Origin: Theocolax elegans
Taxonomy: Eukaryota; Arthropoda; Insecta; Hymenoptera; Cerocephalidae
Assembly: GCA_026168455.1 (NCBI GenBank)
Contig: CM047428.1
Location: 21,666,759 to 21,730,758, forward strand
DNA: 64,000 nt
Reading direction: 5' to 3'
Below the pieces are notes generated by a model. That model was given only the letters and a program-made list of their open reading frames with translations. It did not search any database and had not been told where the DNA came from. Below are positions 12,560 to 23,529 of the stretch, piece after piece. A program made the position numbers and the translations under genes. Each line of letters opens with the position of its first letter. Position 1 is the stretch's first letter.

Positions 12560-13045
12560 AGGAATCACGTTTTTGCTCAATGCACTACGCGAATCTCCGT
12601 AAAACAGATGCCACCCAAGGGAAAAAGACGCACGGATACGTCAGTGACGTCACCCGCTGAGTCATTTTGTAATGTTCCTCCTCCATCTTATTGTTTATTT
12701 TTTATTATTATTCTTGTTATTATTATTATTATTTTTCTAATTATTGAACAACACAGCCTATTTTTCCGTCGTACAACTGAGATAAATGCATTTGGATCGA
12801 CATAACCTCTTTATTTCGCATTCATTTTAATGCGATGCACAGTCATCGCGTAGCGGTTGCGATATAGGATGATGCACCACTCGCTTTCTTTCGACGAAGG
12901 TGCAGTTCAAATTGAAATGTCTCTCTTACTCGAACAAGTATATAAGGTACATATATATAGATGTTGCACGTGTTCTTTGCGGAACGTGAGATCGGTTCGA
13001 TATAAATGGGAATCGTCGTGTGTCGCGCGTTGTGTTACTAATTAA
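12560..13045. promoter_or_regulatory. Lower-AT island with CRE and AP-1-like sites
   Basis: A full palindromic CRE, TGACGTCA, lies at 12645-12652, followed five bases later by a consensus AP-1 heptamer, TGAGTCA, at 12658-12664. Both are known bZIP binding sequences (CREB/ATF and Jun/Fos families). A CACGTG E-box lies at 12967-12972, and the segment is less AT-rich than its neighbours. Open frames here (12373-12660, 12608-12805, 12857-13045) overlap in different frames and show no domain. Regulatory function is inferred from motif spacing only. Confidence 0.4.
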
Positions 13046-13069
13046 TGGGTTTTATACGGATTTAGAAAA

Positions 13070-13980
13070 AAAATTTTGATGTTCTTTGATGTAACGGTGT
13101 TGCTTTACCGGACAATAAAGTTTAGAACTGTTTTCGAATTTTTATTGAGAGGGTTATAAATTTGATGAGATAATGTGATGACTGTCGTGTTACGCCTTGG
13201 CGTTACGTTATGTAACGTTTCGTTCGATTCAAATTTTTTTTCTTATTTCTACGAGGATTCGAGCAGTAAATTTGAAAAAATTTCGTGTTCAATGTAATGA
13301 TTACGTAACACTGTAACGTTATGTAAAAAATTTTTTTAAAGTGCATTAGAATTTAAATAACATATTCAATAAAATAACTTTACGTTCTGTATTAATTCGT
13401 CAAATTTTGAACTGAAACAAACATGTCTATTGTAATATTTCCCAAAAAATATACAATAAATTTAACAAACTGACATCATTTGTGTAACAGCGTAACTTCA
13501 CGTTTTAGTACAATTCATGGAACATTGTAACGGTTCATCTTCATTAACTTCATTTAGTTAAACTTCAAATTAACAAAAAAACTTTTCTATTCCAATGTTT
13601 ACCAAAAGGTAAACAATAAATGTAACAATATAACATAATTGATGTTAACAATCATCTAACAATGCAACGTTACGTTCCGTACTGATTCTTGTAACACTTC
13701 AACGTTACGTTTTACACTTAAACATCTTATTTTAAACTGAAATAAACTTTTATTTCTAACCTATTCTAGAATATAACAATATATTGAAAAAAACCGTCAA
13801 TGATGTAACAATCACGTAACACTAAAACGTTACGTTCTACTTCAATTTCTCCCGTTTTTAATTAAAATCAAATTTTTTCCAACGTCTACCAGCATTTAAA
13901 CAACAAATTCGATTTTTCTTGCGACATAAAAACCGTGTTACATCTATGTAATCAAAAAAAAATTTTTTGTCACGTTGTAT
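13070..13980. repeat. Diverged tandem array rich in GTAACGTTACGTT
   Basis: Words such as TGTAACGTT, CGTAACACT and AACGTTACGTT recur, embedded in a longer unit. Alignable blocks (TGAAACAAACATGTCTATTG with CAATAAATTTAACAA, then variants) start near 13409, 13566, 13736 and 13861, giving a 125-170 bp period over at least four units. Each unit ends in a stretch like ATGATGTAACAATCACGTAAC. Divergence is high. Confidence 0.65.
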
Positions 13981-14044
13981 ATCTTTACAGAGATATTCTA
14001 GACTATGCGGACTGGTAACCTTTATTCCCGCATGTACAATGACG

Positions 14045-14220
14045 TTCGTATGTGTACGTATGTGTGTGTGTGCGCGCTCGCGAAAAACGCAAGCGATAAA
14101 ACGAAAGGAGCCGATTTAAAAATCAACGAGCCAGCTAAACCAGTTCTCAACGTTCGCGGTACATTTCGACCGTATATTATACACAAGGAGGTTGTATATA
14201 TGTGTGTGTGTGTGTGTAAT
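14045..14220. repeat. GT-rich microsatellites
   Basis: Two GT tracts (about 14049-14084, running into GCGCGCTCGCG, and about 14199-14218) flank a more balanced segment. Alternating purine-pyrimidine sequence like this can adopt Z-DNA. The 99-codon frame across it is repeat-derived. Confidence 0.75.
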
Positions 14221-14309
14221 GCATTTTGTTGGTTTGGATTATATTGTGTATACCTATTTGTCTTTACTATTTTACAAGTATATCATATTTTCAAATATTA
14301 TTAATTTAA

Positions 14310-14920
14310 CGACTCGAGTGTGATTTAGGTTACGTACTTCATATTTGATTGTCGAGATTGTTAATGATAAATTTATGTACTTACTAACAGCGAGTAACGA
14401 CGAACATTTTTAAAATTTGAAATCGTTACAAAATCAAATGTGACACGTATGATATGACTTATGAATGAAATGCGATTTAGGTTATGCAATACAGAAAGAT
14501 TGTTAATCAAACGTTTAATAGAATTATATACATTATGTAACGATATAGTAACGCGAGCAATTAAAAAAAATGTATAATTGTTACAAAATTATGTGTGACA
14601 ACTTTGTGTTACAATATTCTTTTTTTTTTATATCGCACACTGTGATTCGTTTTTACCATATTTCACGAAAATAGAAACGATATCTTCGAATTATCAGTTA
14701 ACGACTCTTATAACCAAAATATATTGTAGGTTATGTGCTTCAAATACCGTTAACTAAAAATAATTGTTGATGACATACGTTTAATAAATTTGTACGCTCC
14801 GTATAAAAATTATTATTGAACTACTAATCCAAACGTTGAAAACTTCAAAATAGTTACAAAATCAAGTGTGTGACACATGTGACAACTTAGCGTTACTATT
14901 ATTACATTTTGTTCACTACT
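14310..14920. repeat. Diverged tandem array, GTTACAAAATCAAATGTGACA units
   Basis: Related blocks at about 14424, 14579 and 14854 read CGTTACAAAATCAAATGTGA, TGTTACAAAATTATGTGTGA and AGTTACAAAATCAAGTGTGT. Paired blocks of GTGATTTAGGTTACGTACTT type precede them at about 14319, 14470 and 14727. The period is about 150 bp at first, then larger. This array is separate from the one at 13070-13980 but shares the GTTAC/GTAAC vocabulary. Confidence 0.6.
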
Positions 14921-15870
14921 ATCAATTACCGGCTTGTATATCGTTATTTCTTTTTTTCTCATCGACCAAAAAACATAAATTGGATTACCATCGAGTCGTG
15001 ACAGTAATAGTCTCGTTACAACGTTACGCAGACAAAGTGAAAGGATGTGAGTGACAAAAAAAAGACGAGTTTGACCCCTCGACACTTTACGTATCACTGT
15101 ACATTTTTTTGTTTTGTTCTTCTTTTCGAGTATATTATACATCAACGACATTATTCTTCATTTCATTGTTTTCAATATTTCATATTAATGATAAGACGCG
15201 TGTTCCACCGTACAACCCGACCGAATGGCGTTTCATTAATAACCTCTAAAATATAACGCGTGACGGGTAATTTCAAGATAACGTATATACGGTTACGCAT
15301 TAAACTTAACGACCCCACCGGTTCGTCGTTATTTATTTTAAGTGAGATTTATATTATATATATATACGTGACTTTTTTTAATTATTTTGTTTTCATAATT
15401 AACGTAACCTTCATTGATTAAGCTATTGATTGTGTTTACGCGAATTTTGGAATTCCCCGTTACGCAGGTAACGAAAAGCGGGTTTAAGAGTGTATATATT
15501 TTTTTCTTTCTTTTTTACGCTCGTGGTTACGGTAATATACGTGATTTTACTCATTTATTGATGCACGCGAAATTTTACTTGACCAGTTTTATTTCCTGAA
15601 AAATGCTAATTTTATTATATGGGTGTAATATAATCGTGTATTACCTTTCGTATCGAGTGTAACGTTCGGTATGAATTTTTTTTTAATTTGTGACGTTCGT
15701 TATTGTTGCAATATATGGCTGGCTTGTGCTTGAGAATGGCCGGCCGAGTAATTTCAATGCGAGAATGAGATTGTTAATTAAATGTCCAATTAATTAGGTA
15801 AATGTACTGTTGGTTTTTTATTATAGCACAGTGTAAGCGTTTATAAAACGATTTCTTTTATTTTTTTTTG
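14921..15870. other. Spacer, no feature called
   Basis: Moderately AT-rich DNA with frequent TTACG words that continue the composition of the preceding arrays. A 112-codon minus-strand frame (14813-15151) overlaps two plus-strand frames and has no domain. Nothing is supported as a gene. Confidence 0.45.
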
Positions 15871-15879
15871 TTAGAAATT

Positions 15880-16420
15880 GGTCGCTTTGAAGAAAAGTGT
15901 TCGAAAAATTATCATTTTGATAGAATGAAATTGTCAAAAAATGGTGATTCCAAAGAGAAGCGTCTAAGAAAATGATAATTTTAAACACAAGAGTTCATAA
16001 AATAGTGTTTGTAATCATGATGAGAAATGTGCAGAAATGGAAATTTTGAATAAAATTGTTCGAAAAATGATCATTTTGACACGAAATGTCCATAAAATGG
16101 TCATTCTGAAGGAAAATTTTAAAAAAGAACGGTCAGTTTAAGCAAAAATTCTAAGGAATGATCAATCCGAAGGGAAAAGTTTAAAAAATGGTGATTTTAA
16201 TTAAAAGTATCTAAAAATAATAGTAACATTAAAAAAAATTATCGTTCTGACGAAAAATTTCCAAAAATGGTCATTACATTGAAATGTTTGGTCGTTTCAA
16301 TCAAAAATATCTAAAATTATTCATTATGTAGAAAATGTTCATTGTGATCAGATATATTTACAGAAAAATTTTCCAACGATCAGTGTGACCAAAGATATCG
16401 AAATGATGGTTTTACATAAT
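15880..16420 (+). repeat. Decayed minisatellite, AAAAATGGTCATTTTGAAG units
   Basis: About a dozen variants of a 30-35 bp unit follow one another: TCGAAAAATTATCATTTTGA, CAAAAAATGGTGATTCCAAA, TCGAAAAATGATCATTTTGA, CATAAAATGGTCATTCTGAA, AAAAATGGTGATTTTAA, CAAAAATGGTCATTACATTG. The shared core is AAAATGGTCATTNTGA followed by an A-rich linker. Units are substantially diverged, so expansion is not recent. Confidence 0.75.
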
Positions 16421-16859
16421 CTTAAAATATTGAATTTCTCTATTATGCAGTTTATACAAAGTTTCGCCGTAATTAAGAATTTTGAGGTTGGGGGAACCAT
16501 TTTTTACCTTAATGTTGACCATTTCATGAAATAAAAAGAAATTTTTCTTTCAGTGGATTCATATTGTAAAAGCCAATGGTAATATCGTATCTTGTAGAAA
16601 AAAATGAATTACTTAAAAATTTTAGTAAAAATTGAGAATTTTAGGTTTGTTTAAAATATTTTTCTATCATTATTTATATACGAATTTGATATCTATTTCT
16701 TATCAAACAGTTTATATTTTCTTCTTGAAAAGAGAAAAACGTCGTTTCAATCCCACAATTTGTCCTATAGGAAATTTTTTAATAAAATTTAAATCATATA
16801 ATAATTAAAAAAAATTTACAAAATATGTAAAAAAGAATTTGCTTTTAAACATATAAATA
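16421..16859. other. AT-rich spacer with one dispersed-motif copy
   Basis: This contains TTTTGAGGTTGGGGGAACCA near 16481, a divergent member of the dispersed motif family. Otherwise it is ordinary AT-rich DNA. Confidence 0.5.
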
Positions 16860-17115
16860 TTTAATTATAACGGCGAAGGATTAAAGTGAGATGCACGTCG
16901 TCGACGAGAACGAAAAAGAAAAATTATTTCGCGTACGACACTTTGTTCTTTTCACGACCTCGCACGTGTTAGCGAGTCACGTGGTGCATCGTGGGTATAG
17001 AACAATAAGGGTATTGTAGATTTAAATGAGAAGAAGAAGAAGAATAAAGAAAAGAGAGAAGAGGGGGAGGTTCGTGGCATTGTCCCTGATTTGCAACTAA
17101 TGTCCGGTAAGTTCA
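16860..17115 (+). promoter_or_regulatory. Lower-AT island with paired E-boxes and a donor-like site
   Basis: The island runs from AACGGCGAAGG to a GT-rich donor-like sequence. Two CACGTG E-boxes (16963-16968 and 16978-16983) are 15 bp apart start to start, a classic bHLH binding sequence. A purine run, AGAAGAAGAAGAAG, lies near 17029. At its right edge, TCCGGTAAGTTC (about 17103-17114) matches the metazoan 5' splice consensus (GTAAGT). The arrangement would suit a noncoding first exon with upstream E-boxes, but I see no start codon context or TATA/Inr pair to confirm transcription. Confidence 0.35.
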
Positions 17116-17194
17116 ACTTTATTTTCTCGATGATCCTGAATGCGTGTATACATCGATATTTTTCAATTTATTACAAAATAGAAAATTTGTACCA

Positions 17195-18470
17195 TGTTAT
17201 TTTTAGGTTAGGTGAAACCATTTTTTGGGCTTATTGTACAGTTTTTTGATAATAAATTGTTTTGTAAATTTTTAGATTTCTTGTATTGTGTTTTGATATA
17301 TAACTGGTAGAGAGATTAAATGTTTTGAGGTTAAGGAATACGATAGTATGGACATATTTTGGACAAAAAAATTTTTTCGTAAATGTTTTTTCGTATATTT
17401 CTAAAAAGGAATTTATCATTTGGCAATTAACTACCAATTTAATGTTTTTCATTAAAAAATGAGTTTTAGTTCGAAAATCAGTAGAATTTGACCTTAAATA
17501 TAATGTTTTTAAGCCGAAAAATGGCCAAGTGTATTCTGATCAAATGCCCAATTAATGACAACAGTACAGTATTATTTGATCTTCATATGTTCTTGAAATT
17601 TCTATTAGGAAACTTTAGTAGAAAAATTTAAGGATTTTGAGGTTATGTAAATTTGAGGTTATTGGCCACATATTTTGCCCAATTTTTTGACAAAAAACAT
17701 TTTATAATTTATTTGATTGCTACTAAGGTGCCTACCATGCTGGAAAATGATTTATAATATATGTCCTGAAAACTAGTAAATGGTTGAGCAAAATGAGCAG
17801 TTTATGACCAGTTTAGTATTCGAAATCTTTTTTCATGAAACGAACACACAAACTCTTAATATAAATTTTGTAAATTTTCATCACTTTCACAGTTTGTAAT
17901 TATTAACTATCCTATAGAATCATTGCTGAAGAATACTTTACAATTTGAAGTTATGTAAAAGTAACTTTTCGAGATGTACTAACGATTGAAGGGTTAAAAT
18001 AGAAACTGATTTTTTTACTAAGAAATACACTGACTCATCAATGTTAAACGTTTTTAATATTGATTCCCACTGAGAAATATATTGGTGTATAAACATTTAA
18101 TATCATTTTTATGTCCAAAAAACTAGTCATCTTGCTCAGGTTATAGGAAACCATTTTGTTTTTTAATAAAAAAATATTATTTTTTTGTAAACTAATCACT
18201 TGATAGCCCAAAAATCGTTACGATATATATATACCGTATAAATTTTCAAAGTTATAATTTCACATATTTATAACCTCGAATCTTTAAAACGATCGAAAAC
18301 CGTAGACACCTCTTTCGTTATCGCGCCAAACTGTAAGTTTAAATAAAACTCAACGAACGCGAACAATTCAATAGAAGTAAATATCTTATCAATCAGCTTC
18401 TGAGCAATATAACCTCAAAATCAAATCTGGCATAAAACAATCACCTAACCTCGAAGAAAAACTACCACGT
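17195..18470 (+). repeat. Cluster of dispersed GAGGTTA motif copies
   Basis: Several plus-orientation copies lie here: TTTAGGTTAGGTGAAACCAT near 17203, TTTTGAGGTTAAGGAA near 17323, TTTTGAGGTTATGTAAATTT near 17636, GAGGTTATTGGCC near 17656, GCTCAGGTTATAGGAAACCA near 18135. The cluster ends with reverse copies (AACCTCAAAATCAAAT near 18412 and CACCTAACCTCGAAG near 18441). Spacing is irregular, so it reads as a degraded array or multiple insertions. Confidence 0.6.
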
Positions 18471-18774
18471 AGGACGTTAACAAGTACACGGACAACAAGA
18501 GAACACGATGATCGATTGCTCTACTGGAAGAAAAAAAAATATCTCGATAATCGAGACGTACAACGTGACAGGTACATAAACATCATACCCAACCGTTTTT
18601 TTTTCCTCGAAAACAATGGTTTTTCTCTCGATGTAAGTGTTATGTGTATACACAAAAAAATTTTCTCTCTCAGATATATATATATACAGAAAGACAACCT
18701 TTGAATTACACGAACGATAAAAAAAATTGGAAGGCATGTGTTCCTATGCAGCTGCAGAAAACAATGGATTATGT

Positions 18775-19350
18775 AAATTTATCATGACGGATAAGTGAAA
18801 ATTATAGGATTATACAAATGTGAAGTGTGAAGATTTAAAAAATGTCTGTATTTCGAAGTATATTAATTCCAGTGGAAATTGAGGATTTTGAGGTTAATAG
18901 AAACGATTTATTTGATATTAATAATGATCTGGCCAGTTTTTGGTCAAAAATACGTTGCACAAATGCTTTTATTTCTAATAATGGGCAAAACCAGGTGTGT
19001 AATGATTAGGTGAAATTACTGTGACGACTAAGTAAAAATTATAGAATAACACATACAATCGGAGTATGAAAATTTATGAAAAATATCTTTATTTTCTTTA
19101 TTACAAAATTACCGTGACTGCTAACTAAATATTATAAAATTTTATGAAAAAATGCACGAAACTCCAAAATTTTTTTATCCTTTTAAGGATTTTACAAAAC
19201 ATATTCCAAAACACAATGAATAAGGCAATGTACACTAATATTAACAAATTTGCCGTGACGATTCACTAAACCTTACAGAATTATATAAAAAAAAATCAAA
19301 AGTACAAAAATTAAAAATTAAAAAATAGTTTTAACTCAAGATTAAAAGAG
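18775..19350 (+). repeat. Diverged tandem repeat, CCGTGACGACTAACTAAA units
   Basis: Four units begin near 18782, 19018, 19108 and 19251: ATGACGGATAAGTGAAAATT, CTGTGACGACTAAGTAAAAA, ACCGTGACTGCTAACTAAAT and GCCGTGACGATTCACTAAAC. Each is followed by ATTATAGAATTATA-like sequence and then an A-rich block containing a GAA(A)CTC or GGAGTATG word. Unit length varies from 90 to 235 bp. Confidence 0.65.
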
Positions 19351-19389
19351 GGAAGGTATTTTGAAAATATAGACAAGGAAGAAAAAGGT

Positions 19390-19610
19390 ACGAAATATTT
19401 GAAAGAGAAAATTTCTCTTGTTACGAGGCATAAGTGCGATTGTAACCCCCACGCGTTTTACGTCCCAGTTGTAAGCACGTAAGAGCAATTGAATGCCCTT
19501 TACTTCGGACAGTTGAACGTCGTACGCATTTTTTACCTTTCCTCGAGAACGATGAATTGCCGGTGGTTGCTGCTATATGTGCTCAAAGACCAAAGATAAG
19601 AATAATCATT
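19390..19610. other. GC-richer island
   Basis: A compact stretch of balanced composition includes CCCCCACGCGTTTTACGTCC near 19447, CGGACAGTTGAACGTCGTACG near 19507 and GCCGGTGGTTGCTGC near 19559. It ends with AAAGACCAAAGATAAGAATA, carrying a GATAAG core. It resembles a conserved noncoding element. No open frame or RNA fold was evident. Confidence 0.35.
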
Positions 19611-19854
19611 TTTTTTTGTTTTCTTTTTCGGGTTAAGTGGACATTTAAGTTGCGTGTTTAGAATTCACAAAGACATGGAGAAATAGAGTCAAAGATATAG
19701 GAATAGACGTTATATTAATGTAGTTTATATATTTTTTTATAGGTTAGGAATAATATATTATATACATATGTTTATTAAATTACAATTTTTCTAGACAACA
19801 TAACCTTAATAAAAAATTTTTTTTTTTAATTTTCACGTCTTTATAACTATATTA

Positions 19855-20130
19855 CATGCACGCGTGTGTCTGCGTGTGTGTGTGTGTATATACATACAAA
19901 TGTACAAAACGATCTGTCGTCAAAAGCCACGTGTGTCGAATTGATTAAGCATATAAAATTACAAAGACAGAGAATTCTGATTAATCGTATATACCATGTA
20001 GACCAAAGTGACATTATTTATAGACCGCTCATATTTAACTCCCGATGAAATTCATACTCGGTTTGAACACTGAGCTTGTTATCGCGACGCGCGTCAGTGC
20101 ACCTATAGACGCGTTGGTTCCTTTTTTTTT
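19855..20130. other. GT-rich tract and lower-AT flank
   Basis: A GCGTGTGTCTGCGTGTGTGT tract (19862-19887) is followed by a moderately balanced stretch with GTTATCGCGACGCGCGTCAG near 20080. The small frame (19866-20048) is repeat-led and not called. Confidence 0.4.
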
Positions 20131-20164
20131 ATAATACAAATTTCACTTAGGAATAAATAAATTA

Positions 20165-21010
20165 TACTTAAATAAGAGTTGAGCGTTTTGAGGTTAGGTG
20201 AGACCAGTTTATTTAGAAATTAATAGGTAGGAATATAAAATTTTGAGAATTTATTAGTTTTGTTTATAAACATTGAAAGTGTAAATTTAACGTTTTGAGG
20301 TTAGGTGAGGCAAGTATTTTGAACTTCACGTATAAGAATGTATAAACTATTAATTAAATATATATATTTAATTATATTTCGAAGTATGTAAAAGTACGTT
20401 AGTAGAAATTTAAAATTTTTAGGTTCAGAGAAACCATTTTTTAATTTACCGTATAAATTAATAAACTGTATCCTGGTATAAATTCAAAATTTTTGGGTTA
20501 GGTGAGATCACCTGTCGAATTTCACTTAATACCGTACGTCAGAAATTCAATATTTTACGAATTTATTGAATTTGACTTGAGATACGTAATGTATACTACT
20601 AGTACTTCAACATTTCTAGGTTAAGTTATGTCATAGCAAACAATTATTATTTTGAGAATTTATTGAAGTTTACATAAATAATATGTAAATTATTTTAGTA
20701 TAACTTTTACAGTTTGAGGTTAGGTGAGACTATTTTTTAATTTTCACTAGCAAATTAATAAACGATTTTAGTGAAAATTAAAAAATTTTGGTTTACGTGA
20801 CATCATCTTTTGAAATTCGCTTGTAAATAAATGAACTGCCCTAGTAAAAATTCAAAATGTTTATGTTAGATGAGATAGTCTTTTGAATTTCACTTACAAT
20901 TAGAAACACATGAATTATCCTACCGGAAATTCAATAGTTGATGCATTTATTGAATTTGAATTAAAAATATATGAAGTACACTAGTATAGAAATTGAAAAT
21001 TTTGAAACAT
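20165..21010 (+). repeat. Diverged tandem array of the GAGGTTAGGTGAGACC unit
   Basis: This is the densest cluster of the dispersed motif. Cores lie near 20187, 20293, 20415, 20490, 20613, 20712, 20788, 20854 and 20992, including GTTTTGAGGTTAGGTGAGAC, GTTTTGAGGTTAGGTGAGGC, TTTTTGGGTTAGGTGAGATC and GTTTGAGGTTAGGTGAGACT. Between cores, a TTGAATTTCACTTA block and a CTAGTA(G/T)AAATT block recur, giving a unit of about 75-125 bp that often alternates long and short. This array best defines the ancestral unit of the dispersed family. Confidence 0.75.
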
Positions 21011-21439
21011 TATAGCTGTGATATTCTTCGTGTTATGTTGTGATGTGTCCCTTTTTTCATTATTTTATTTATTTATTTAAATTATTGAAAATATCAAGAA
21101 AAGGAAATGATTTGCATGGAGATAATTTTTGATTTCTTGTAATTATTGTGAAAAATGACGAATTGTAATTAAAATGACAAATCGAAATTAATGCTACTGA
21201 AATATATTTAAGCACCTGAAGAAGGAGACAAATTGTCTCCGAAACTTTGTGCAATTAATCACTTATATTAACTCGTTAAATCAATCGAAAATTTTTTTCA
21301 AAATAAAAATTTATCCATTATTTTGATTATATTAATACTTTATGGCAAAAAAAAAAAAAGAAAAAACGTTTGACGTTACAAATTACCGTTTTATAACCAA
21401 AATATACCAAAAAACCACTTAAAAACCAAAATCCACCAT

Positions 21440-21800
21440 ATCGCAAATCCATTCATTTTTCATCCTTACGGATTCCAAATGAATCACGCTGCATCCACAA
21501 TTAGACAATGACTAATCGACAATTGCATTCATCATCATCAACAACAACGATGAAAAAAAAGAGTCCCGAGTTACTTATAGATTGTGTATCTCACGTGTAT
21601 AATAAATTAATTCGATTTCGATGCGTCTTCTCACGGTGCCTCCTTGAATTAATTGCGCAATTACTGAAATGTTACCGGTTACACACCGACCGGACTGTTT
21701 AATGCAATTGTGGGTGTGGGGAGTCGAGTACTCCGCGTAGGCGTACAAACTATCTCATTGTATATCTCGAGTGCGCTCGACACTCGAGTAGTATATTATT
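21440..21800. other. Lower-AT island with perfect short hairpins
   Basis: The island includes CTCGAGTG (21766-21773) and CACTCGAG (21781-21788), an 8 bp perfect stem with a 7-base loop. Just upstream, GGAGT/ACTCC pair around CGAGT near 21720-21733. A 64-codon frame (21508-21702) begins with a Ser/Thr-rich CATCATCAACAACAA tract and has no domain. Regulatory DNA or a small noncoding RNA are the alternatives. Evidence is weak for both. Confidence 0.3.
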
Positions 21801-21944
21801 CTATTAGATGAAAAAAGGGAAACTACTTTTTAATATGTGATTCGTGACAGTATTTTTTTCTTTTGGTCTTTTTTTAAGGTTAGGAAAACGTAACAAACAT
21901 AAGGAAGAATAAATTTAACTTATACTATAACTGATGATTATGTT

Positions 21945-22930
21945 TTGTAAAATAATGATGATTCAAGTAGTTTTTGGTTTGTTAGGTTATTGTTTTGAAA
22001 AGTGATAGTACAAGTAGTTTTCGGTTATGATTTTGAAATCTGCTATACGTTGTTACATACGTAACATCGACCCCGGATCGGCGCGTGTGTGAGAACGGTG
22101 TAGGATGACCGAAACGTGAAATATCAAGACGGATGCAACTTCAAGAAATTGCGGATCCTTTTGCAATTTTTTATTCGGTCCTCTCCTATCATCTTCTCCA
22201 TACGCAACAACGTGTTGATTGTTTTCCAAATTGGTAATGGTCTCAGTAGTTTTTGATTATTTAATAATCATATTAATATACTATAATAAAGAAAATCAAA
22301 TGTTATAGATGTTGTTTATTTTATAAAAAGATAACATAATAATAGTAATAATAATATAATAATTTCAGCAAATCGTTGTTGGGATATCCCTAATGAATAA
22401 TATAGAGTGATAATCGAAGTAGTTTTGTAATTCTTAAATTAATATATTAACATATCTTAACATTAAAAGAAATTTAATTTCTGATATACGTGTTGTCTAT
22501 TTTATAAGAAAATAATTGGAGTAGTTTTTGGGTTATTGGATACTGCAATAATGTGATAATTGAAGTATTTATTAATTATTAATTATTGATTATTGCATGT
22601 TATAAATTCAGCTTCTTTTCTATTTTGTAATAGGATGTAATTTGAGTAGTTTTTGATTACTATGTCATTATACCAAGAGAAATAATGAAATCAGCTTCTA
22701 CTATAACTATTAATTATTTTGTACATAAAGTGATAATCCAAGTAGTTTTTAAGGTATGGGCATATTCGGTATTAAGGTAATACTCTTAGTAGTTTTTGAT
22801 TATTTTAATTATTACATCAATACGAAAAACTAATTAAATAAACGTCTGCGACGGTTATGAATTATTTCGTAAAAAGGTGATATATTTCAAGTAATTTTTT
22901 AGTTTTCGAATTATTACGAAATATAAATAA
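21945..22930 (+). repeat. Diverged tandem array, GATAATTCAAGTAGTTTTTG units
   Basis: At least nine copies of a core resembling GTGATAATNCAAGTAGTTTTTGNTTAT lie near 21955, 22005, 22230, 22410, 22510, 22550, 22630, 22730, 22780 and 22880. Clear examples are ATTCAAGTAGTTTTTGGTTT, AGTACAAGTAGTTTTCGGTT, AATCGAAGTAGTTTTG and AATCCAAGTAGTTTTTAAGG. The period is near 100 bp but irregular. A GC-richer segment at about 22055-22200 (CGACCCCGGATCGGCGCG near 22068) interrupts the array. Confidence 0.7.
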
Positions 22931-23142
22931 AAATATAAATTTTATTAATTATAGTAATATTTTTGTTTCTCTGGTTATTACGCCAATTCGAACGTTAAAT
23001 TAGAATCCTAATACAATTTTTGATACTATCAAAAAAATAATAATTCAATAATTTATTTATTTTGTAAATTTAGACACAAAATCAGATGCTTTAGAAATAA
23101 AAAAAAATAGGTTAAACTATAAATATGCAAAGGTTTGTAGAG

Positions 23143-23410
23143 AAAGAGAGAGAGAGAGAGTGAGAACCTAATTAACCAGAAACGATCTCCTCTTAACTAC
23201 CCCGCGCTGTATAATTCCCAACGTTGGAAAGTTTGGTCATTGTTCGAACGTGGTTGATTCCCTTCAAGAAAGTCTAATTATCCGACTAAATTTAGTATAA
23301 TCGCGCGTAAGGATTTGCATAAGCTTTTGGACGATCGCGTGCGTCCATTTTCCTCGCGCTTTACAAAATTACGTAACTTCGTTGTTGCTCTTGTTGAATC
23401 GCACTTTGTT
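23143..23410. other. (GA)n tract and GC-richer island with an octamer
   Basis: A (GA)n tract at 23142-23160 is followed by a balanced stretch containing CCCCGCGCTG near 23201, CCAACGTTGG (a perfect 10 bp palindrome near 23218) and an octamer, ATTTGCAT, at 23313-23320, which is the POU-domain binding sequence. It ends with GCGTGCGTCC and CCTCGCGC words. Octamers occur by chance a few times in a window of this composition, so only the combination with local GC enrichment is suggestive. Confidence 0.35.
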
Positions 23411-23529
23411 TCTTAGAAATAATTGACCTTTCGCGAATTAGGTTATGTCGCTGTACATGTACGTTTTTTTCTTTTAATTTTACGTGAAAAATAAATATCG
23501 ATGTCATTGTGGGAAAGGGGTTATTTTTA

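Noticed and set aside
14813..15151. 112-codon minus-strand frame
   Set aside because: It overlaps a diverged repeat array and two plus-strand frames. Residues are typical of AT-rich noncoding DNA.
20165..21010. CRISPR-like array
   Set aside because: Repeats are diverged, spacing is irregular and the context is an animal genome. It is a decayed tandem repeat.
21110..21117. ATTTGCAT octamer as a regulatory site
   Set aside because: It lies in plain AT-rich DNA. Several octamers are expected by chance in 64 kb of this composition, so only those in GC-richer islands were kept.
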